Below are positions 47,398 through 59,152 of a stretch of DNA of 64,000 nucleotides, piece after piece. The notes under the pieces are model-generated. The model was not told where the DNA came from. It worked only from the letters and a program-made list of their open reading frames with translations, and searched no databases. The stretch spans positions 4,268,501-4,332,500 of the forward strand of contig NZ_CP033043.1 in the NCBI RefSeq assembly GCF_003667825.1, read 5' to 3'. Source of the DNA: Metabacillus litoralis (GTDB taxonomy: Bacteria > Bacillota > Bacilli > Bacillales > Bacillaceae). Made by a program: the position numbers and the translations under genes. How positions within the stretch are numbered: position 1 is the stretch's first letter; every line of letters starts with the position of its first letter.

Positions 47398-48689
47398 TGT
47401 TTAAAACAATCTCCAATTTTATGCGCGTGGGTGATATTAGAAGTAAGATCATATTCACCCTTTTAATGTTAGTGGTATTTCGTATTGGTACGTTCATACC
47501 TGTGCCTAATGTTAATGCTGATGTGTTAAAGGCTCAGGATGAACTTAACGTTTTCGGAATTCTAAATACATTCGGTGGTGGAGCATTATATAACTTCTCT
47601 ATTTTAGCGATGGGTATAATGCCATACATTACAGCTTCAATCATCATTCAACTTTTACAGATGGATGTTGTTCCGAAGTTTACTGAATGGTCTAAACAAG
47701 GTGAAGTTGGGCGACGTAAGTTAGCTCAATTTACAAGATACTTTACGATAATATTAGGTTTCATCCAAGCGTTAGGTATGTCTTACGGGTTTAACACCCA
47801 ATCAGGAGGATTATTAATTAATAATCCTGGTGTAGGAACATACTTGTTAATTGCGATTGTATTAACAGCAGGTACAGCATTCTTAATGTGGTTAGGAGAA
47901 CAAATCACTTCTAAAGGTGTAGGAAATGGTATTTCCATTATCATCTTTGCAGGGATTGTAGCAGGGATTCCCTCAACTGTTAACCAAATTTATGCACAAC
48001 AATTCGAAGATGCCGGTGATCAACTTTTCATTAAAATTGTGACAGTTGTCATCCTAATTTTAGCAATATTAGCTGTTGTAGTAGGAACGATCTTTATTCA
48101 ACAAGCACTTCGTAAAATTCCAATTCAATATGCTAAGGGTGCTGGTAACAAAAACATGGGTGGCGGTCATTCGACTCATCTACCGTTAAAAGTTAACCCA
48201 GCTGGTGTAATTCCTGTTATCTTCGCGGTATCATTTATTATTACACCACCTACTATTGCATCTTTCTTTGGTCCAAACGATGTGACAGAGTGGATATCGA
48301 AAACTTTTGATTACACACAGCCTATAGGTATGGTTATCTATGTTGCGTTAATCTTAGCGTTTACGTACTTCTATACATTTGTTCAAGTTAATCCTGAACA
48401 AATGGCGGATAATTTGAAGAAACAAGGCGGTTATATCCCTGGTATTAGACCAGGTAAAAGCACGCAGGAATATGTTACAAAGGTATTATATCGTTTAACT
48501 TTTGTTGGTTCTCTTTTCTTAGCAGCTATAGCTGTTCTTCCTGTTTTCTTCATTAAATTTGCTGATCTTCCTCAATCTGCACAGATTGGTGGAACTAGTT
48601 TATTAATTGTTGTCGGTGTAGCGCTTGAAACAATGAAACAACTTGAAAGTCAGCTAGTGAAACGTCATTATAAAGGCTTTATTAAATAA
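47397..48689 (+). CDS. secY: SecY, protein translocase channel
   Basis: A 430-residue membrane protein with ten predicted spans that forms the protein-conducting channel with SecE. Landmarks are the plug helix region after TM1 (ALYNFSILAMGIMPYITASIIIQLLQ) and the cytosolic loops GVGNGISIIIFAGI and AKGAGNKNMGGGHSTHLPLKVNPAGVIPVIFA. It lies in the spc cluster between rplO and adk as in most Bacillota. Confidence 0.98.
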   Translation: MFKTISNFMRVGDIRSKIIFTLLMLVVFRIGTFIPVPNVNADVLKAQDELNVFGILNTFGGGALYNFSILAMGIMPYITASIIIQLLQMDVVPKFTEWSKQGEVGRRKLAQFTRYFTIILGFIQALGMSYGFNTQSGGLLINNPGVGTYLLIAIVLTAGTAFLMWLGEQITSKGVGNGISIIIFAGIVAGIPSTVNQIYAQQFEDAGDQLFIKIVTVVILILAILAVVVGTIFIQQALRKIPIQYAKGAGNKNMGGGHSTHLPLKVNPAGVIPVIFAVSFIITPPTIASFFGPNDVTEWISKTFDYTQPIGMVIYVALILAFTYFYTFVQVNPEQMADNLKKQGGYIPGIRPGKSTQEYVTKVLYRLTFVGSLFLAAIAVLPVFFIKFADLPQSAQIGGTSLLIVVGVALETMKQLESQLVKRHYKGFIK

Positions 48690-48723
48690 TGAGGATATGG
48701 GAAATCCTTCCCATTCCCTCTAA

Positions 48724-50144
<1,421 letters not shown>

Positions 50145-50149
50145 TCGAT

Positions 50150-50452
50150 AGGTGACATTGCTTAAAATGATCCGATTATCGTTTCACCGTGTATTTAGTT
50201 GACTAAGCAAATTGTTTGATCAGCTATAAAATATGCGCCAAGATAAGAGGGGTATCGTTTTAGCTGACGGAGAAAGCGAGAGTTTTTCTTCATCACCAGG
50301 AATGATCTATTAGCGTATCTCCAGAAGTTCAGAACAGTATATTAGAAGCAGGTCGTGTGACAATTAGGTTATATAATCCTGAGTTTGTCGATGAGCAAGT
50401 TACTGATTTGAAGAAGGGAGAACAGTTCAATGGCGAAAGACGATGTAATTGA
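50150..50452 (+). pseudogene. Decayed KOW-domain RNA-binding protein gene (ybzG-like)
   Basis: Between map and infA Bacillus species usually carry a small KOW/L14e-type RNA-binding protein gene. Here coding relics remain in different frames: IVLADGE near 50254-50274, then after a +1 shift and a stop (TGA 50303-50305) an open stretch of 48 codons from 50306 reading ISPEVQNSILEAGRVT and ending [19 protein letters not shown] at TGA 50450-50452, inside infA. The N-terminal KOW part (50150-50250) has stops in all sense frames and is barely recognisable. I infer a recent loss by several frameshifts; a sequencing error alone would not explain both the shift and the degraded 5' part. The assignment rests on recalled homologues. 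Confidence 0.55.
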
Positions 50453-50648
50453 AGTAGAAGGAACTGTTGTTGAAACATTACCAAACGCAATGTTTAAGGT
50501 AGAACTTGAGAACGGTCATACGGTATTAGCGCATGTATCCGGAAAGATTCGCATGCATTTCATTCGTATTTTACCTGGAGACAAAGTTACGGTAGAATTA
50601 TCTCCATATGATTTAACTCGTGGTAGAATTACGTACCGTTTTAAATAA
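50430..50648 (+). CDS. infA: Translation initiation factor IF-1
   Basis: A 72-residue OB-fold protein that blocks the A site during initiation. It begins [22 protein letters not shown] and ends with [34 protein letters not shown] precedes the ATG and lies within the relic of the upstream gene. Confidence 0.98.
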   Translation: MAKDDVIEVEGTVVETLPNAMFKVELENGHTVLAHVSGKIRMHFIRILPGDKVTVELSPYDLTRGRITYRFK

Positions 50649-50669
50649 TTTAGCACTCCGTACTACTAA

Positions 50670-50798
<129 letters not shown>

Positions 50799-50805
50799 TA
50801 TATAA

Positions 50806-51186
<381 letters not shown>

Positions 51187-51202
51187 GGTAAAAGGAGGTT
51201 AA

Positions 51203-51598
<396 letters not shown>

Positions 51599-51614
51599 AT
51601 TTTCTGTATAGATT

Positions 51615-51643
51615 TTGTATCCCTGTCAATAATGGGTTATGAT
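51615..51643 (+). promoter_or_regulatory. Possible internal promoter before rpoA
   Basis: TTGTAT (51615-51620), 17-bp spacer, TATGAT (51638-51643) in the 176-bp gap between rpsK and rpoA. Confidence 0.4.
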
Positions 51644-51774
51644 ACAGTATATAAGTTCTAGCAGAAACATTCTGTTGTTGTGCACATTCGGGAACTTTTG
51701 AATGGGGAATTTCGGTTAGACATGAATCTATAGAGTCTAGCCGGGGTTTCGACGTTTTGAAGGAGGGTTTATAG

Positions 51775-52719
51775 ATGATAGAAATTGAAAAACCAAAAAT
51801 CGAAACGGTTGAAATCAGCGATGATGCCAAATATGGTAAATTCGTCGTCGAGCCACTTGAGCGTGGATATGGTACAACTTTGGGTAACTCCTTACGTCGT
51901 ATTCTTTTATCCTCACTCCCTGGTGCCGCTGTAACATCGATCCAAATAGATGGCGTACTTCATGAGTTTTCAACGATCGAAGGTGTTGTTGAAGATGTTA
52001 CTTCGATTATCTTAAACATTAAAAAGCTTGCTCTTAAAATCTATTCAGATGAAGAAAAGACGCTAGAAATTGATGTTCAAGGCGAAGGTAGTGTAACTGC
52101 ATCCGATATTACTCATGATAGTGATGTAGAGATTTTAAATCCAGATCTTCATATTGCAACTCTAGCTTCAGATGCTAGCTTTAGAATGAGGCTAACAGCT
52201 AAGCGCGGACGTGGTTATACACCAGCTGATTCTAACAAACGTGAAGACCAGCCGATAGGCGTTATTCCTATTGACTCGATCTTTACACCAGTAGCTCGTG
52301 TTTCCTACCAAGTAGAAAAAACACGTGTAGGTCAAGTTGCTAACTATGATAAGTTAACGTTAGATGTTTGGACAGATGGAAGTACAGGGCCGAAAGAAGC
52401 AATTGCTTTAGGTTCTAAGATCCTTACAGAACACCTTAATATCTTCGTAGGGCTTACTGATGAAGCTCAAAATGCGGAGATTATGGTTGAAAAAGAAGAG
52501 GATCAAAAAGAAAAAGTTCTTGAGATGACGATTGAAGAATTAGATCTATCTGTACGTTCTTACAACTGTTTAAAACGTGCTGGAATTAATACAGTGCAAG
52601 AGTTAGCTCATAAAACAGAGGAAGATATGATGAAGGTTCGAAATCTAGGTCGTAAATCTCTTGAAGAAGTTAAGGCAAAATTAGAAGAACTAGGTTTAGG
52701 TCTTCGAAAAGACGACTGA
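51775..52719 (+). CDS. rpoA: RpoA, RNA polymerase alpha subunit
   Basis: A 314-residue assembly subunit. The N-terminal dimerisation domain includes [21 protein letters not shown]; after a flexible acidic linker (about 228-240) the C-terminal domain ([25 protein letters not shown]...) contacts UP-element DNA and regulators. GAAGGAGGGTTTATAG precedes the ATG. Confidence 0.98.
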   Translation: MIEIEKPKIETVEISDDAKYGKFVVEPLERGYGTTLGNSLRRILLSSLPGAAVTSIQIDGVLHEFSTIEGVVEDVTSIILNIKKLALKIYSDEEKTLEIDVQGEGSVTASDITHDSDVEILNPDLHIATLASDASFRMRLTAKRGRGYTPADSNKREDQPIGVIPIDSIFTPVARVSYQVEKTRVGQVANYDKLTLDVWTDGSTGPKEAIALGSKILTEHLNIFVGLTDEAQNAEIMVEKEEDQKEKVLEMTIEELDLSVRSYNCLKRAGINTVQELAHKTEEDMMKVRNLGRKSLEEVKAKLEELGLGLRKDD

Positions 52720-52821
52720 TGACTAGTTTGTAAAAACTAGCATTTTCGTATGCTATCGGTAAAAATAGCTTGCCTCTATTAAATAACAACATACATTATA
52801 CAACGAAGGAGGGGACATCTC

Positions 52822-53217
52822 ATGTCATACAGAAAATTAGGCCGTACTAGTGCTCAACGTAAAGCAATGCTACGTGACTTAACTACTGACTTAATCATTA
52901 GTGAGCGCATTGAAACAACAGAAGCTCGTGCAAAAGAATTACGTTCTACTGTTGAAAAGATGATCACACTAGGAAAGCGCGGAGACCTTCATGCTCGTCG
53001 TTTAGCTGCAGCATATGTACGTAATGAAGTAGCTGAAGTTGTATCTGTTACAACTGAAGAAGGTAAAGAAAAGGATAAGCCAAAATATGCTTTAGAAAAA
53101 CTTTTCAGTGATATCGCTCCACGTTACGAAGACCGTCAAGGTGGTTACACTCGTATTATGAAACTTGGACCTCGTCGCGGAGACGGTGCTCCAATGGTCA
53201 TCATTGAATTAGTTTAA
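52822..53217 (+). CDS. rplQ: Ribosomal protein L17
   Basis: A 131-residue protein at the tunnel exit, last gene of the alpha operon. It begins [20 protein letters not shown] and ends [21 protein letters not shown]. It is about 11 residues longer than the B. subtilis protein as I recall it; the extra length falls in [20 protein letters not shown] (about 73-92). GAAGGAGGGGACATCTC precedes the ATG, and a terminator follows. Confidence 0.98.
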   Translation: MSYRKLGRTSAQRKAMLRDLTTDLIISERIETTEARAKELRSTVEKMITLGKRGDLHARRLAAAYVRNEVAEVVSVTTEEGKEKDKPKYALEKLFSDIAPRYEDRQGGYTRIMKLGPRRGDGAPMVIIELV

Positions 53218-53229
53218 TAAGTTTCTTAC

Positions 53230-53272
53230 AAGGGCGTGACAGTTTCATAACTGGATCAATGCCCTTTTTTTA
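53230..53272 (+). terminator. Terminator of the S10-spc-alpha superoperon
   Basis: AAGGGCGT pairs with ATGCCCTT (one G-T pair), with an inner CAGTT/AACTG stem and a following run of T. Confidence 0.85.
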
Positions 53273-53274
53273 TA

Positions 53275-53321
53275 GGGAAGGAAATACATTAATAGATTCA
53301 TCATTGATCACGTTCCTTCCC
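53275..53321 (+). promoter_or_regulatory. Inverted repeat upstream of ecfA1
   Basis: GGGAAGGAA (53275-53283) is perfectly complementary to TTCCTTCCC (53313-53321) around a 29-nt loop. It lies directly after the rplQ terminator and 60 bp before ecfA1; its role is unknown. Confidence 0.5.
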
Positions 53322-53381
53322 TTGATACTGTACCAAGAGTTGTGGTCATGATCACGTATAGAAAGATTAGGAGAGACGAGG

Positions 53382-54221
53382 ATGGGTCAGACAATCATCG
53401 ATGTTGAAAATATAACATTTCACTATCATCAAGAAGCTGCTCCTGCGTTAGAGAATGTATCTATACAAGTTAATAAGGGAGAATGGCTTGCTATTGTTGG
53501 TCATAACGGCTCAGGTAAATCAACTCTAGCACGTATATTAAATGGACTATATGTTCCTGATAAAGGAAAGGTTCGAGTGTGTGGAATTGAATTATCTGAA
53601 GAGACGATTTGGGATATACGGAAACATGTTGGAATGGTTTTTCAGAATCCTGATAATCAATTTGTTGGTACCACTGTTAAAGATGATGTAGCCTTTGGAT
53701 TAGAGAATCACGGAGTTGCTAGGGATGAAATGGTAAGGAGAATTGATTGGGCGACAAAAAAGGTTAGCATGGATCAATTTCTTGAACATGAACCGCATCA
53801 TCTTTCAGGTGGACAAAAACAACGTGTTGCTATTGCAGGAGTCATAGCAGTTCAGCCGGATATCATCATTCTTGATGAAGCAACTTCAATGTTAGATCCA
53901 CTAGGAAGAGAAGAAGTTATTCAAACTGTTAGGGACCTGAATGATCAGGGGACTTTAACCGTTATTTCCATAACACATGATTTAGAAGAAGCATCTAAAG
54001 CTGACCGAATCATTGTGATGAATGGTGGTAAGAAGTTTGCGGAAGGTACACCAAATGAAGTATTTAAGCTTGATGATGAGTTAGTTAAAATCGGCTTAGA
54101 CTTGCCATTTCCTCTACAGTTAAGTAAGAAGTTAAGAGAGAAAGGTATCCCAATTAAGGGGAACCATTTGACTGAAGAAGGGCTGGTGGAAGAGCTATGG
54201 ACATTACGTTCAAAAATGTAG
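53382..54221 (+). CDS. ecfA1: ECF transporter ATPase EcfA1 (CbiO-type)
   Basis: A 279-residue ABC ATPase of the energy-coupling factor module, which powers vitamin and metal uptake by many separate S components. Walker A GHNGSGKST (about 39-47), signature LSGGQKQRVAIAG (about 143) and Walker B IIILDEATSMLD are intact. It overlaps ecfA2 by 25 nt. The three genes here encode only the shared module; no substrate-binding S component lies in the window, as is typical of group II ECF systems. Confidence 0.97.
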   Translation: MGQTIIDVENITFHYHQEAAPALENVSIQVNKGEWLAIVGHNGSGKSTLARILNGLYVPDKGKVRVCGIELSEETIWDIRKHVGMVFQNPDNQFVGTTVKDDVAFGLENHGVARDEMVRRIDWATKKVSMDQFLEHEPHHLSGGQKQRVAIAGVIAVQPDIIILDEATSMLDPLGREEVIQTVRDLNDQGTLTVISITHDLEEASKADRIIVMNGGKKFAEGTPNEVFKLDDELVKIGLDLPFPLQLSKKLREKGIPIKGNHLTEEGLVEELWTLRSKM

Positions 54222-55063
54222 AACATCGTTATCAAGCACGAACACCATTTGAACGACTTGCACTTTATGATGTAAACCTCTCTATTAAAAAGGGAACCTA
54301 TTTATCCATTATAGGTCACACCGGCTCAGGTAAGTCCACCATTCTACAACATTTAAATGGTTTGTTAAAGCCTACCAATGGCTCTGTTCAAATTGGTTCT
54401 CATATCATTGAGGCGGGTAAAAAACAAAAGAACCTTAAGGAAGTTAGAAGGCTTGTAGGTATAGTGTTTCAATTTCCGGAACATCAGCTTTTCGAAGAAA
54501 CGGTTGAGAAAGATATAGCTTTTGGTCCAATGAATTTTGGTGTAAGTGAAGAGGATGCTTTTAAAAAGGCAAAGAAATCACTTGAAATAGTAGGTTTACC
54601 TGAAGCCATTTTACAGAAGTCACCGTTTGATTTAAGTGGTGGACAAATGCGGAGAGTTGCCATTGCTGGTGTTTTAGCTATGGGTCCTGAGGTTTTGGTT
54701 CTGGATGAACCTACTGCGGGATTAGACCCTAAAGGACGAAAAGAAATGATGGACTTATTCTATAAACTTCGTCGTGAGCAAAACTTAACGATTATTTTGG
54801 TTACTCATAGTATGGAGGATGCTGCAAAATACTCTGATGAAATTATTGTCATGCATAAAGGCACCATTGAAATGAGAGGGACTCCAAGAGAGATCTTTAG
54901 TGAAGGAGAGAAGCTTTCAGCATTAGGCTTAGATTTACCTGAAACAGTTAAGCTTCAGCAAAAGCTTGCTGCAAAAGGAATATCTTTAGGAGAGATTCCA
55001 CTAACGTTAGAGGAAACAGTTGATCAATTGAGCTCCCTTATGAAAGAGGTGGGGCAGGCTTGA
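54197..55063 (+). CDS. ecfA2: ECF transporter ATPase EcfA2 (CbiO-type)
   Basis: A 288-residue partner ATPase. Walker A GHTGSGKST, signature LSGGQMRRVAIAG and Walker B VLVLDEPTAGLD are present, as is the Q-loop region VFQFPEHQLFEETV. ATG 54197 lies inside ecfA1 with GGTGGAAGAGCT before it; the end meets ecfT in TGATG. EcfA1 and EcfA2 are expected to form a heterodimer. Confidence 0.97.
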   Translation: MDITFKNVEHRYQARTPFERLALYDVNLSIKKGTYLSIIGHTGSGKSTILQHLNGLLKPTNGSVQIGSHIIEAGKKQKNLKEVRRLVGIVFQFPEHQLFEETVEKDIAFGPMNFGVSEEDAFKKAKKSLEIVGLPEAILQKSPFDLSGGQMRRVAIAGVLAMGPEVLVLDEPTAGLDPKGRKEMMDLFYKLRREQNLTIILVTHSMEDAAKYSDEIIVMHKGTIEMRGTPREIFSEGEKLSALGLDLPETVKLQQKLAAKGISLGEIPLTLEETVDQLSSLMKEVGQA

Positions 55064-55857
55064 TGAACAATATCATTATTGGTAAATATGTACCAGGCTC
55101 TTCCCTTATTCATAGAATGGATCCTAGGGCCAAATTAATCCTAATCTTTGCTTTTGTGTTTATTGTTTTTATTGCCAATAATTTTCTCACTTATGCTCTT
55201 TTAGGTGTATTTACCCTTTTCATTGTTTTAATGACAAAGCTACCTCTTAGGTTTTTAATAAGAGGACTTAGGCCTGTTTTATGGATTATTCTTTTTACCT
55301 TTTTTCTGCATCTCATAGTGACAAAGGAAGGCGAAGTCTTAATTGACTTAAGATTTATGAAGATTTATGAAGAGGGTCTGAAGCAAGGGATCTATATTTC
55401 ACTTAGGTTTTTATATCTTATTTTAATTACTACGATCCTAACTTTAACTACTACTCCAATTGAAATTACAGATGGTATGGAAAGTCTATTAGGTCCATTT
55501 GGTAAACTTGGATTGCCTGTCCATGAACTGGCTTTAATGATGTCGATTTCTTTAAGATTTATTCCAACATTAATGGAGGAAACTGATAAAATATTAAAGG
55601 CACAAATGGCAAGAGGTGTAGACTTTACAGGAGGCCCTGTGAAGGACCGTTTTAAGGCTGTTGTTCCATTGCTTGTTCCTCTGTTTATTAGTGCCTTTAA
55701 AAGGGCTGAGGAGCTTGCTACAGCGATGGAGGCTCGTGGATATAACGGGGGAGAAGGGCGTACAAAGTTGCGTCAGTTAAAATGGGGGATACTCGATACC
55801 TCACTTTTGGCACTTTTAGTGGTTTTAGGAGTAGCCTTACTATATTTACGGACATAG
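55063..55857 (+). CDS. ecfT: ECF transporter transmembrane subunit EcfT
   Basis: A 264-residue membrane scaffold with about five to six spans. The two Ala-Arg-Gly motifs on the cytosolic coupling helices are visible as AQMARGVDF and AMEARGYNG; they dock onto the ATPases. I chose ATG 55063, overlapping the ecfA2 stop (TGATG); a TTG at 55060 is in frame. truA follows 9 bp later. Confidence 0.96.
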   Translation: MNNIIIGKYVPGSSLIHRMDPRAKLILIFAFVFIVFIANNFLTYALLGVFTLFIVLMTKLPLRFLIRGLRPVLWIILFTFFLHLIVTKEGEVLIDLRFMKIYEEGLKQGIYISLRFLYLILITTILTLTTTPIEITDGMESLLGPFGKLGLPVHELALMMSISLRFIPTLMEETDKILKAQMARGVDFTGGPVKDRFKAVVPLLVPLFISAFKRAEELATAMEARGYNGGEGRTKLRQLKWGILDTSLLALLVVLGVALLYLRT

Positions 55858-55866
55858 GAGCAAAAG

Positions 55867-56607
55867 ATGAGAGTAAAATGCATTGTATCTTATGACGGAA
55901 CACAATTCAGCGGATATCAGGTGCAACCAAATAAAAGAACAGTTCAAAGTGAAATAGAGAATTCTCTATTAAAGCTTCATAAAGGACAAGCTGTAAAGAT
56001 TTTTGCGTCTGGCAGAACAGATGCACAGGTTCATGCATTAGGCCAAGTTTTTCACTTTGATACCCATTTAAGCATTCCTGAGGAAAAATGGCCATATGCC
56101 TTAAATAGCTTGCTGCCAGATGATATATCGATTAAAGAGGCTGTATACGTAGATGATGATTTTCATTCTAGATTTCATGCGCTGAAAAAAGAATATCGTT
56201 ACCAAATTAATACTGCTAAAATCCAAGATGTGTTTAAACGACATTATATGTATCATTTCCCATATCCTTTAGATGTGGAGTTAATGAGAAAAGCATCTCA
56301 ATATCTTTGTGGTACACATGATTTTACGAGCTTTTGTGTAGCAAAAACAGAAGTGGAAGATAAGGTTAGGACCATTTTTTCCATTGATATAATTAAAGAG
56401 GAATCTGATATTATTTTTTCTTTTGTTGGTAATGGTTTTTTATATAATATGGTGAGGATTTTAGTAGGAACATTGTTAGAAGTAGGCCAAGGGATGAGGA
56501 GTCCTGAAAGTATTTCAGCTGTAATAAATGGAAGAGACAGATCTTTAAGTGGGAAAACTGTCCCAGGTCATGGTTTATATTTATGGAAAGTTTACTATGA
56601 CAACTAA
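55867..56607 (+). CDS. truA: TruA, tRNA pseudouridine(38-40) synthase
   Basis: A 246-residue enzyme that isomerises uridines 38-40 in the tRNA anticodon arm. The catalytic aspartate lies in FASGRTDAQVHALGQV (about residue 53), and the C-terminal MVRILVGTLLEVGQG motif is typical. GGAGCAAAAG precedes the ATG. It follows the ecf genes directly and precedes the L13 leader. Confidence 0.97.
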   Translation: MRVKCIVSYDGTQFSGYQVQPNKRTVQSEIENSLLKLHKGQAVKIFASGRTDAQVHALGQVFHFDTHLSIPEEKWPYALNSLLPDDISIKEAVYVDDDFHSRFHALKKEYRYQINTAKIQDVFKRHYMYHFPYPLDVELMRKASQYLCGTHDFTSFCVAKTEVEDKVRTIFSIDIIKEESDIIFSFVGNGFLYNMVRILVGTLLEVGQGMRSPESISAVINGRDRSLSGKTVPGHGLYLWKVYYDN

Positions 56608-56625
56608 ACCAGGTGTAACATTCCC

Positions 56626-56654
56626 TTGACATTAGGTTATATACAGTATATTAT
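56626..56654 (+). promoter_or_regulatory. SigA promoter of rplM-rpsI
   Basis: TTGACA (56626-56631), 17-bp spacer, TATTAT (56649-56654), close to consensus. Confidence 0.82.
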
Positions 56655-56660
56655 ATCTAA

Positions 56661-56735
56661 TGGTATGTATTTCAACCCCACGAATAAGCCCCGGAAACTT
56701 ATCGTGTTATGAAATAGAATAGGAACCATCTTTTA
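56661..56735 (+). promoter_or_regulatory. Ribosomal L13 leader
   Basis: ATTTCA (56669-56674) pairs with TGAAAT (56710-56715), enclosing CACGAATAAG (56679-56688) paired with CTTATCGTG (56698-56706) and the loop CCCCGGAAA. This matches the conserved L13 leader found before rplM in Bacillota, thought to bind L13 for feedback control. Confidence 0.8.
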
Positions 56736-56762
56736 TTTTAACTAACTAGGAGGAAGAAAATA

Positions 56763-57200
56763 ATGCGTACAACGTTTATGGCAAACGCTGCAAATATCGA
56801 ACGTAAATGGTACGTAGTAGATGCTGAAGGCAAAACTTTAGGTCGCCTTGCAAGTGAAGTTGCATCTATCCTACGTGGTAAGCATAAACCAACTTACACA
56901 CCACACGTTGACACTGGAGATCATGTAATTCTAATCAACGCTGGTAAAATTGAATTAACAGGTAAAAAATTAACTGATAAAATTTACTACCGTCACAGCC
57001 AATTCCCAGGTGGTTTAAAATCTAGAACTGCTTTGGAAATGCGTACGAACTATCCTGAGAAAATGCTTGAATTAGCAATCAAAGGAATGCTTCCAAAAGG
57101 TTCATTAGGTCGTCAAATGGCTAAGAAATTACATGTATATGCTGGTAGCGAACATCAACACCAAGCACAACAACCTGAAGTTTACGAACTTCGCGGATAA
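56763..57200 (+). CDS. rplM: Ribosomal protein L13
   Basis: A 145-residue early-assembly protein of the 50S subunit. It begins [23 protein letters not shown] and holds the signature [36 protein letters not shown] precedes the ATG, and rpsI follows after 22 bp. Confidence 0.98.
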   Translation: MRTTFMANAANIERKWYVVDAEGKTLGRLASEVASILRGKHKPTYTPHVDTGDHVILINAGKIELTGKKLTDKIYYRHSQFPGGLKSRTALEMRTNYPEKMLELAIKGMLPKGSLGRQMAKKLHVYAGSEHQHQAQQPEVYELRG

Positions 57201-57207
57201 TCATTAA

Positions 57208-57615
<408 letters not shown>

Positions 57616-57626
57616 TTTTACGTTTC

Positions 57627-57663
57627 AAAGACTCTCAACCAATTGGTTGGGGGTCTTTTTTTA
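57627..57663 (+). terminator. Terminator after rpsI
   Basis: AAAGACTCTCAACC pairs with GGTTGGGGGTCTTT (two G-T pairs) around AATT and is followed by T residues. Confidence 0.88.
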
Positions 57664-57707
57664 TTTCCTTTTTTATATTTGTATTGTCTATTCGACAAAC
57701 TTCGGGA

Positions 57708-57721
57708 GGTGCCTGTCACTT
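57708..57721 (-). repeat. Dispersed GTGACAGGCACC element, copy 2
   Basis: The 14-mer of 2203-2216 in opposite orientation, again next to CGGGA. It lies in the 220-bp gap between the rpsI terminator and ybaK. Confidence 0.5.
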
Positions 57722-57839
57722 TTCATTTCTTGGGAAATAATTTTTATTTCTCATTTTCATTTCTTAGATGAAATTGGCAGCATTTTTACGAATGAGAAAC
57801 AGGTAGTGATAAACAATACATATAAGGGAGGCATCTACA

Positions 57840-58277
57840 ATGAATGAAATTATTTCTTTAAAGCAGAAGAGACATCAGAAGGAATTAAAATATGAAAGAA
57901 AGATGTTAAGAGAACTTTCTTTAACAGATATTAAAGGGAAAATTGATGATTGTTTTGGAAGCTTTAATAGTAATTTTAAAAAATCAGTGGTTGAAGATGG
58001 ATGTATCGATTTTGCTATAGAGGCATTTTTACTTGGTGCCAAGTACAGTAAGTTTGGCTATTATGGAGAATCTATGCAATCAGCCCATAAAAGATGTCAA
58101 TTAGAAGAGAAAAGGTTAATTGATGATTTATTTGACTACTTTATTACATGGGGTAAAGTAAAAGAGGGGGACCTTTCCTTCGAGGAAATTCACTTAGCCT
58201 GTGAATATTATATTCATATTTGGTGGAAAGAAGGATATCTAAAAGGTGAAAAAAGATACAAGTTAAGACTTCATTAG
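57840..58277 (+). CDS. ybaK: YbaK-family protein (DUF2521)
   Basis: A 145-residue soluble, mainly helical protein rich in charged residues (MNEIISLKQKRHQKELKYERKM). Position between rpsI and cwlD and length fit the B. subtilis YbaK family (DUF2521) of unknown function; it is unrelated to the YbaK/ProX deacylases. The family call rests mostly on context. AAGGGAGGCATCTACA precedes the ATG. Confidence 0.75.
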   Translation: MNEIISLKQKRHQKELKYERKMLRELSLTDIKGKIDDCFGSFNSNFKKSVVEDGCIDFAIEAFLLGAKYSKFGYYGESMQSAHKRCQLEEKRLIDDLFDYFITWGKVKEGDLSFEEIHLACEYYIHIWWKEGYLKGEKRYKLRLH

Positions 58278-58294
58278 TTTCTAATTAAGAATAA

Positions 58295-58323
58295 TCATAT
58301 TCCTATCCGTTGTCCCATATATT
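58295..58323 (+). promoter_or_regulatory. SigE-type sporulation promoter of cwlD
   Basis: TCATATT (58295-58301), a 14-bp spacer and CATATATT (58316-58323) match the mother-cell SigE consensus (KMATATT, 14 bp, CATACAHT) well. It is 30 bp before cwlD, a known SigE-regulon gene in B. subtilis. Confidence 0.7.
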
Positions 58324-58352
58324 GAAATGAGGACGAGCAGGAGGGAATAGGG

Positions 58353-59066
58353 ATGAATAAAAAAATAAAATGGTTAAGCTTTATTGGGGGCTTTGTTTTA
58401 TTACTTATACTATTTCAGTGGCAATTTTCGGATAACAAATCGTTTGAATCATGGAATTTACCGCTCACTGGAAAGGTGATTTATATTGATCCTGGTCATG
58501 GAGGGCCAGATGGGGGAGCAGTTGGTAGTGATACCTTAGAAAAGGATATATCTTTAAGTATTTCGTTAATTATAAGAGATTACCTTCAAGAACAAGGTGC
58601 ACTTGTATTGCTTACGAGAGAAGAGGATGTAGATTTAGCAGAAGAAGATACCACTGGATATAGTCGAAGAAAAGCCGAGGATCTAAAAAAACGTGTAAAG
58701 ATAATCAATGAATCTGAAGCGGATCTATTTTTAAGTATTCATCTAAATGCAATTCCTTCAGCAAAGTGGAGTGGTGCGCAAACTTTTTATAGTGGAAGAT
58801 ATATTGAAAACGAAAATATTGCAAAGTATATACAAGATGAATTAAGAAGAAATCTTGAAAATACAGAGCGAGTTGCCAAGCCGATTGATGGAGTATATCT
58901 TCTTAAAAACCTTGAAAAGCCAGGTGCTCTAGTTGAAGTAGGATTTTTATCAAATCCAGAAGAAGAAAAACTACTTCAGACTCAGAGTTATCAAGATAAA
59001 GTTGCTGCTTCTATCTATAATGGAGTTTTAAGGTATTTTTCAAATGAGAAAAATCCTCCAGAATAA
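58353..59066 (+). CDS. cwlD: CwlD, spore-cortex N-acetylmuramoyl-L-alanine amidase
   Basis: A 237-residue zinc amidase of the amidase_3 family with an N-terminal membrane anchor (about 6-24). It acts with PdaA to make muramic-delta-lactam in the spore cortex, the mark read by germination lytic enzymes. The zinc ligands and catalytic glutamate are placed in YIDPGHGGPDGGAVG, FLSIHLNAIPS and GALVEVGFLSNPEEE. AGCAGGAGGGAATAGGG precedes the ATG. Confidence 0.96.
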   Translation: MNKKIKWLSFIGGFVLLLILFQWQFSDNKSFESWNLPLTGKVIYIDPGHGGPDGGAVGSDTLEKDISLSISLIIRDYLQEQGALVLLTREEDVDLAEEDTTGYSRRKAEDLKKRVKIINESEADLFLSIHLNAIPSAKWSGAQTFYSGRYIENENIAKYIQDELRRNLENTERVAKPIDGVYLLKNLEKPGALVEVGFLSNPEEEKLLQTQSYQDKVAASIYNGVLRYFSNEKNPPE

Positions 59067-59152
59067 GGAGCATAGCTAAGCCCTGATTTCTTACCTTATC
59101 AGAAAATTATGTTATACTGATGTAAACGACTTCATAATAAGGGTGGAATATC

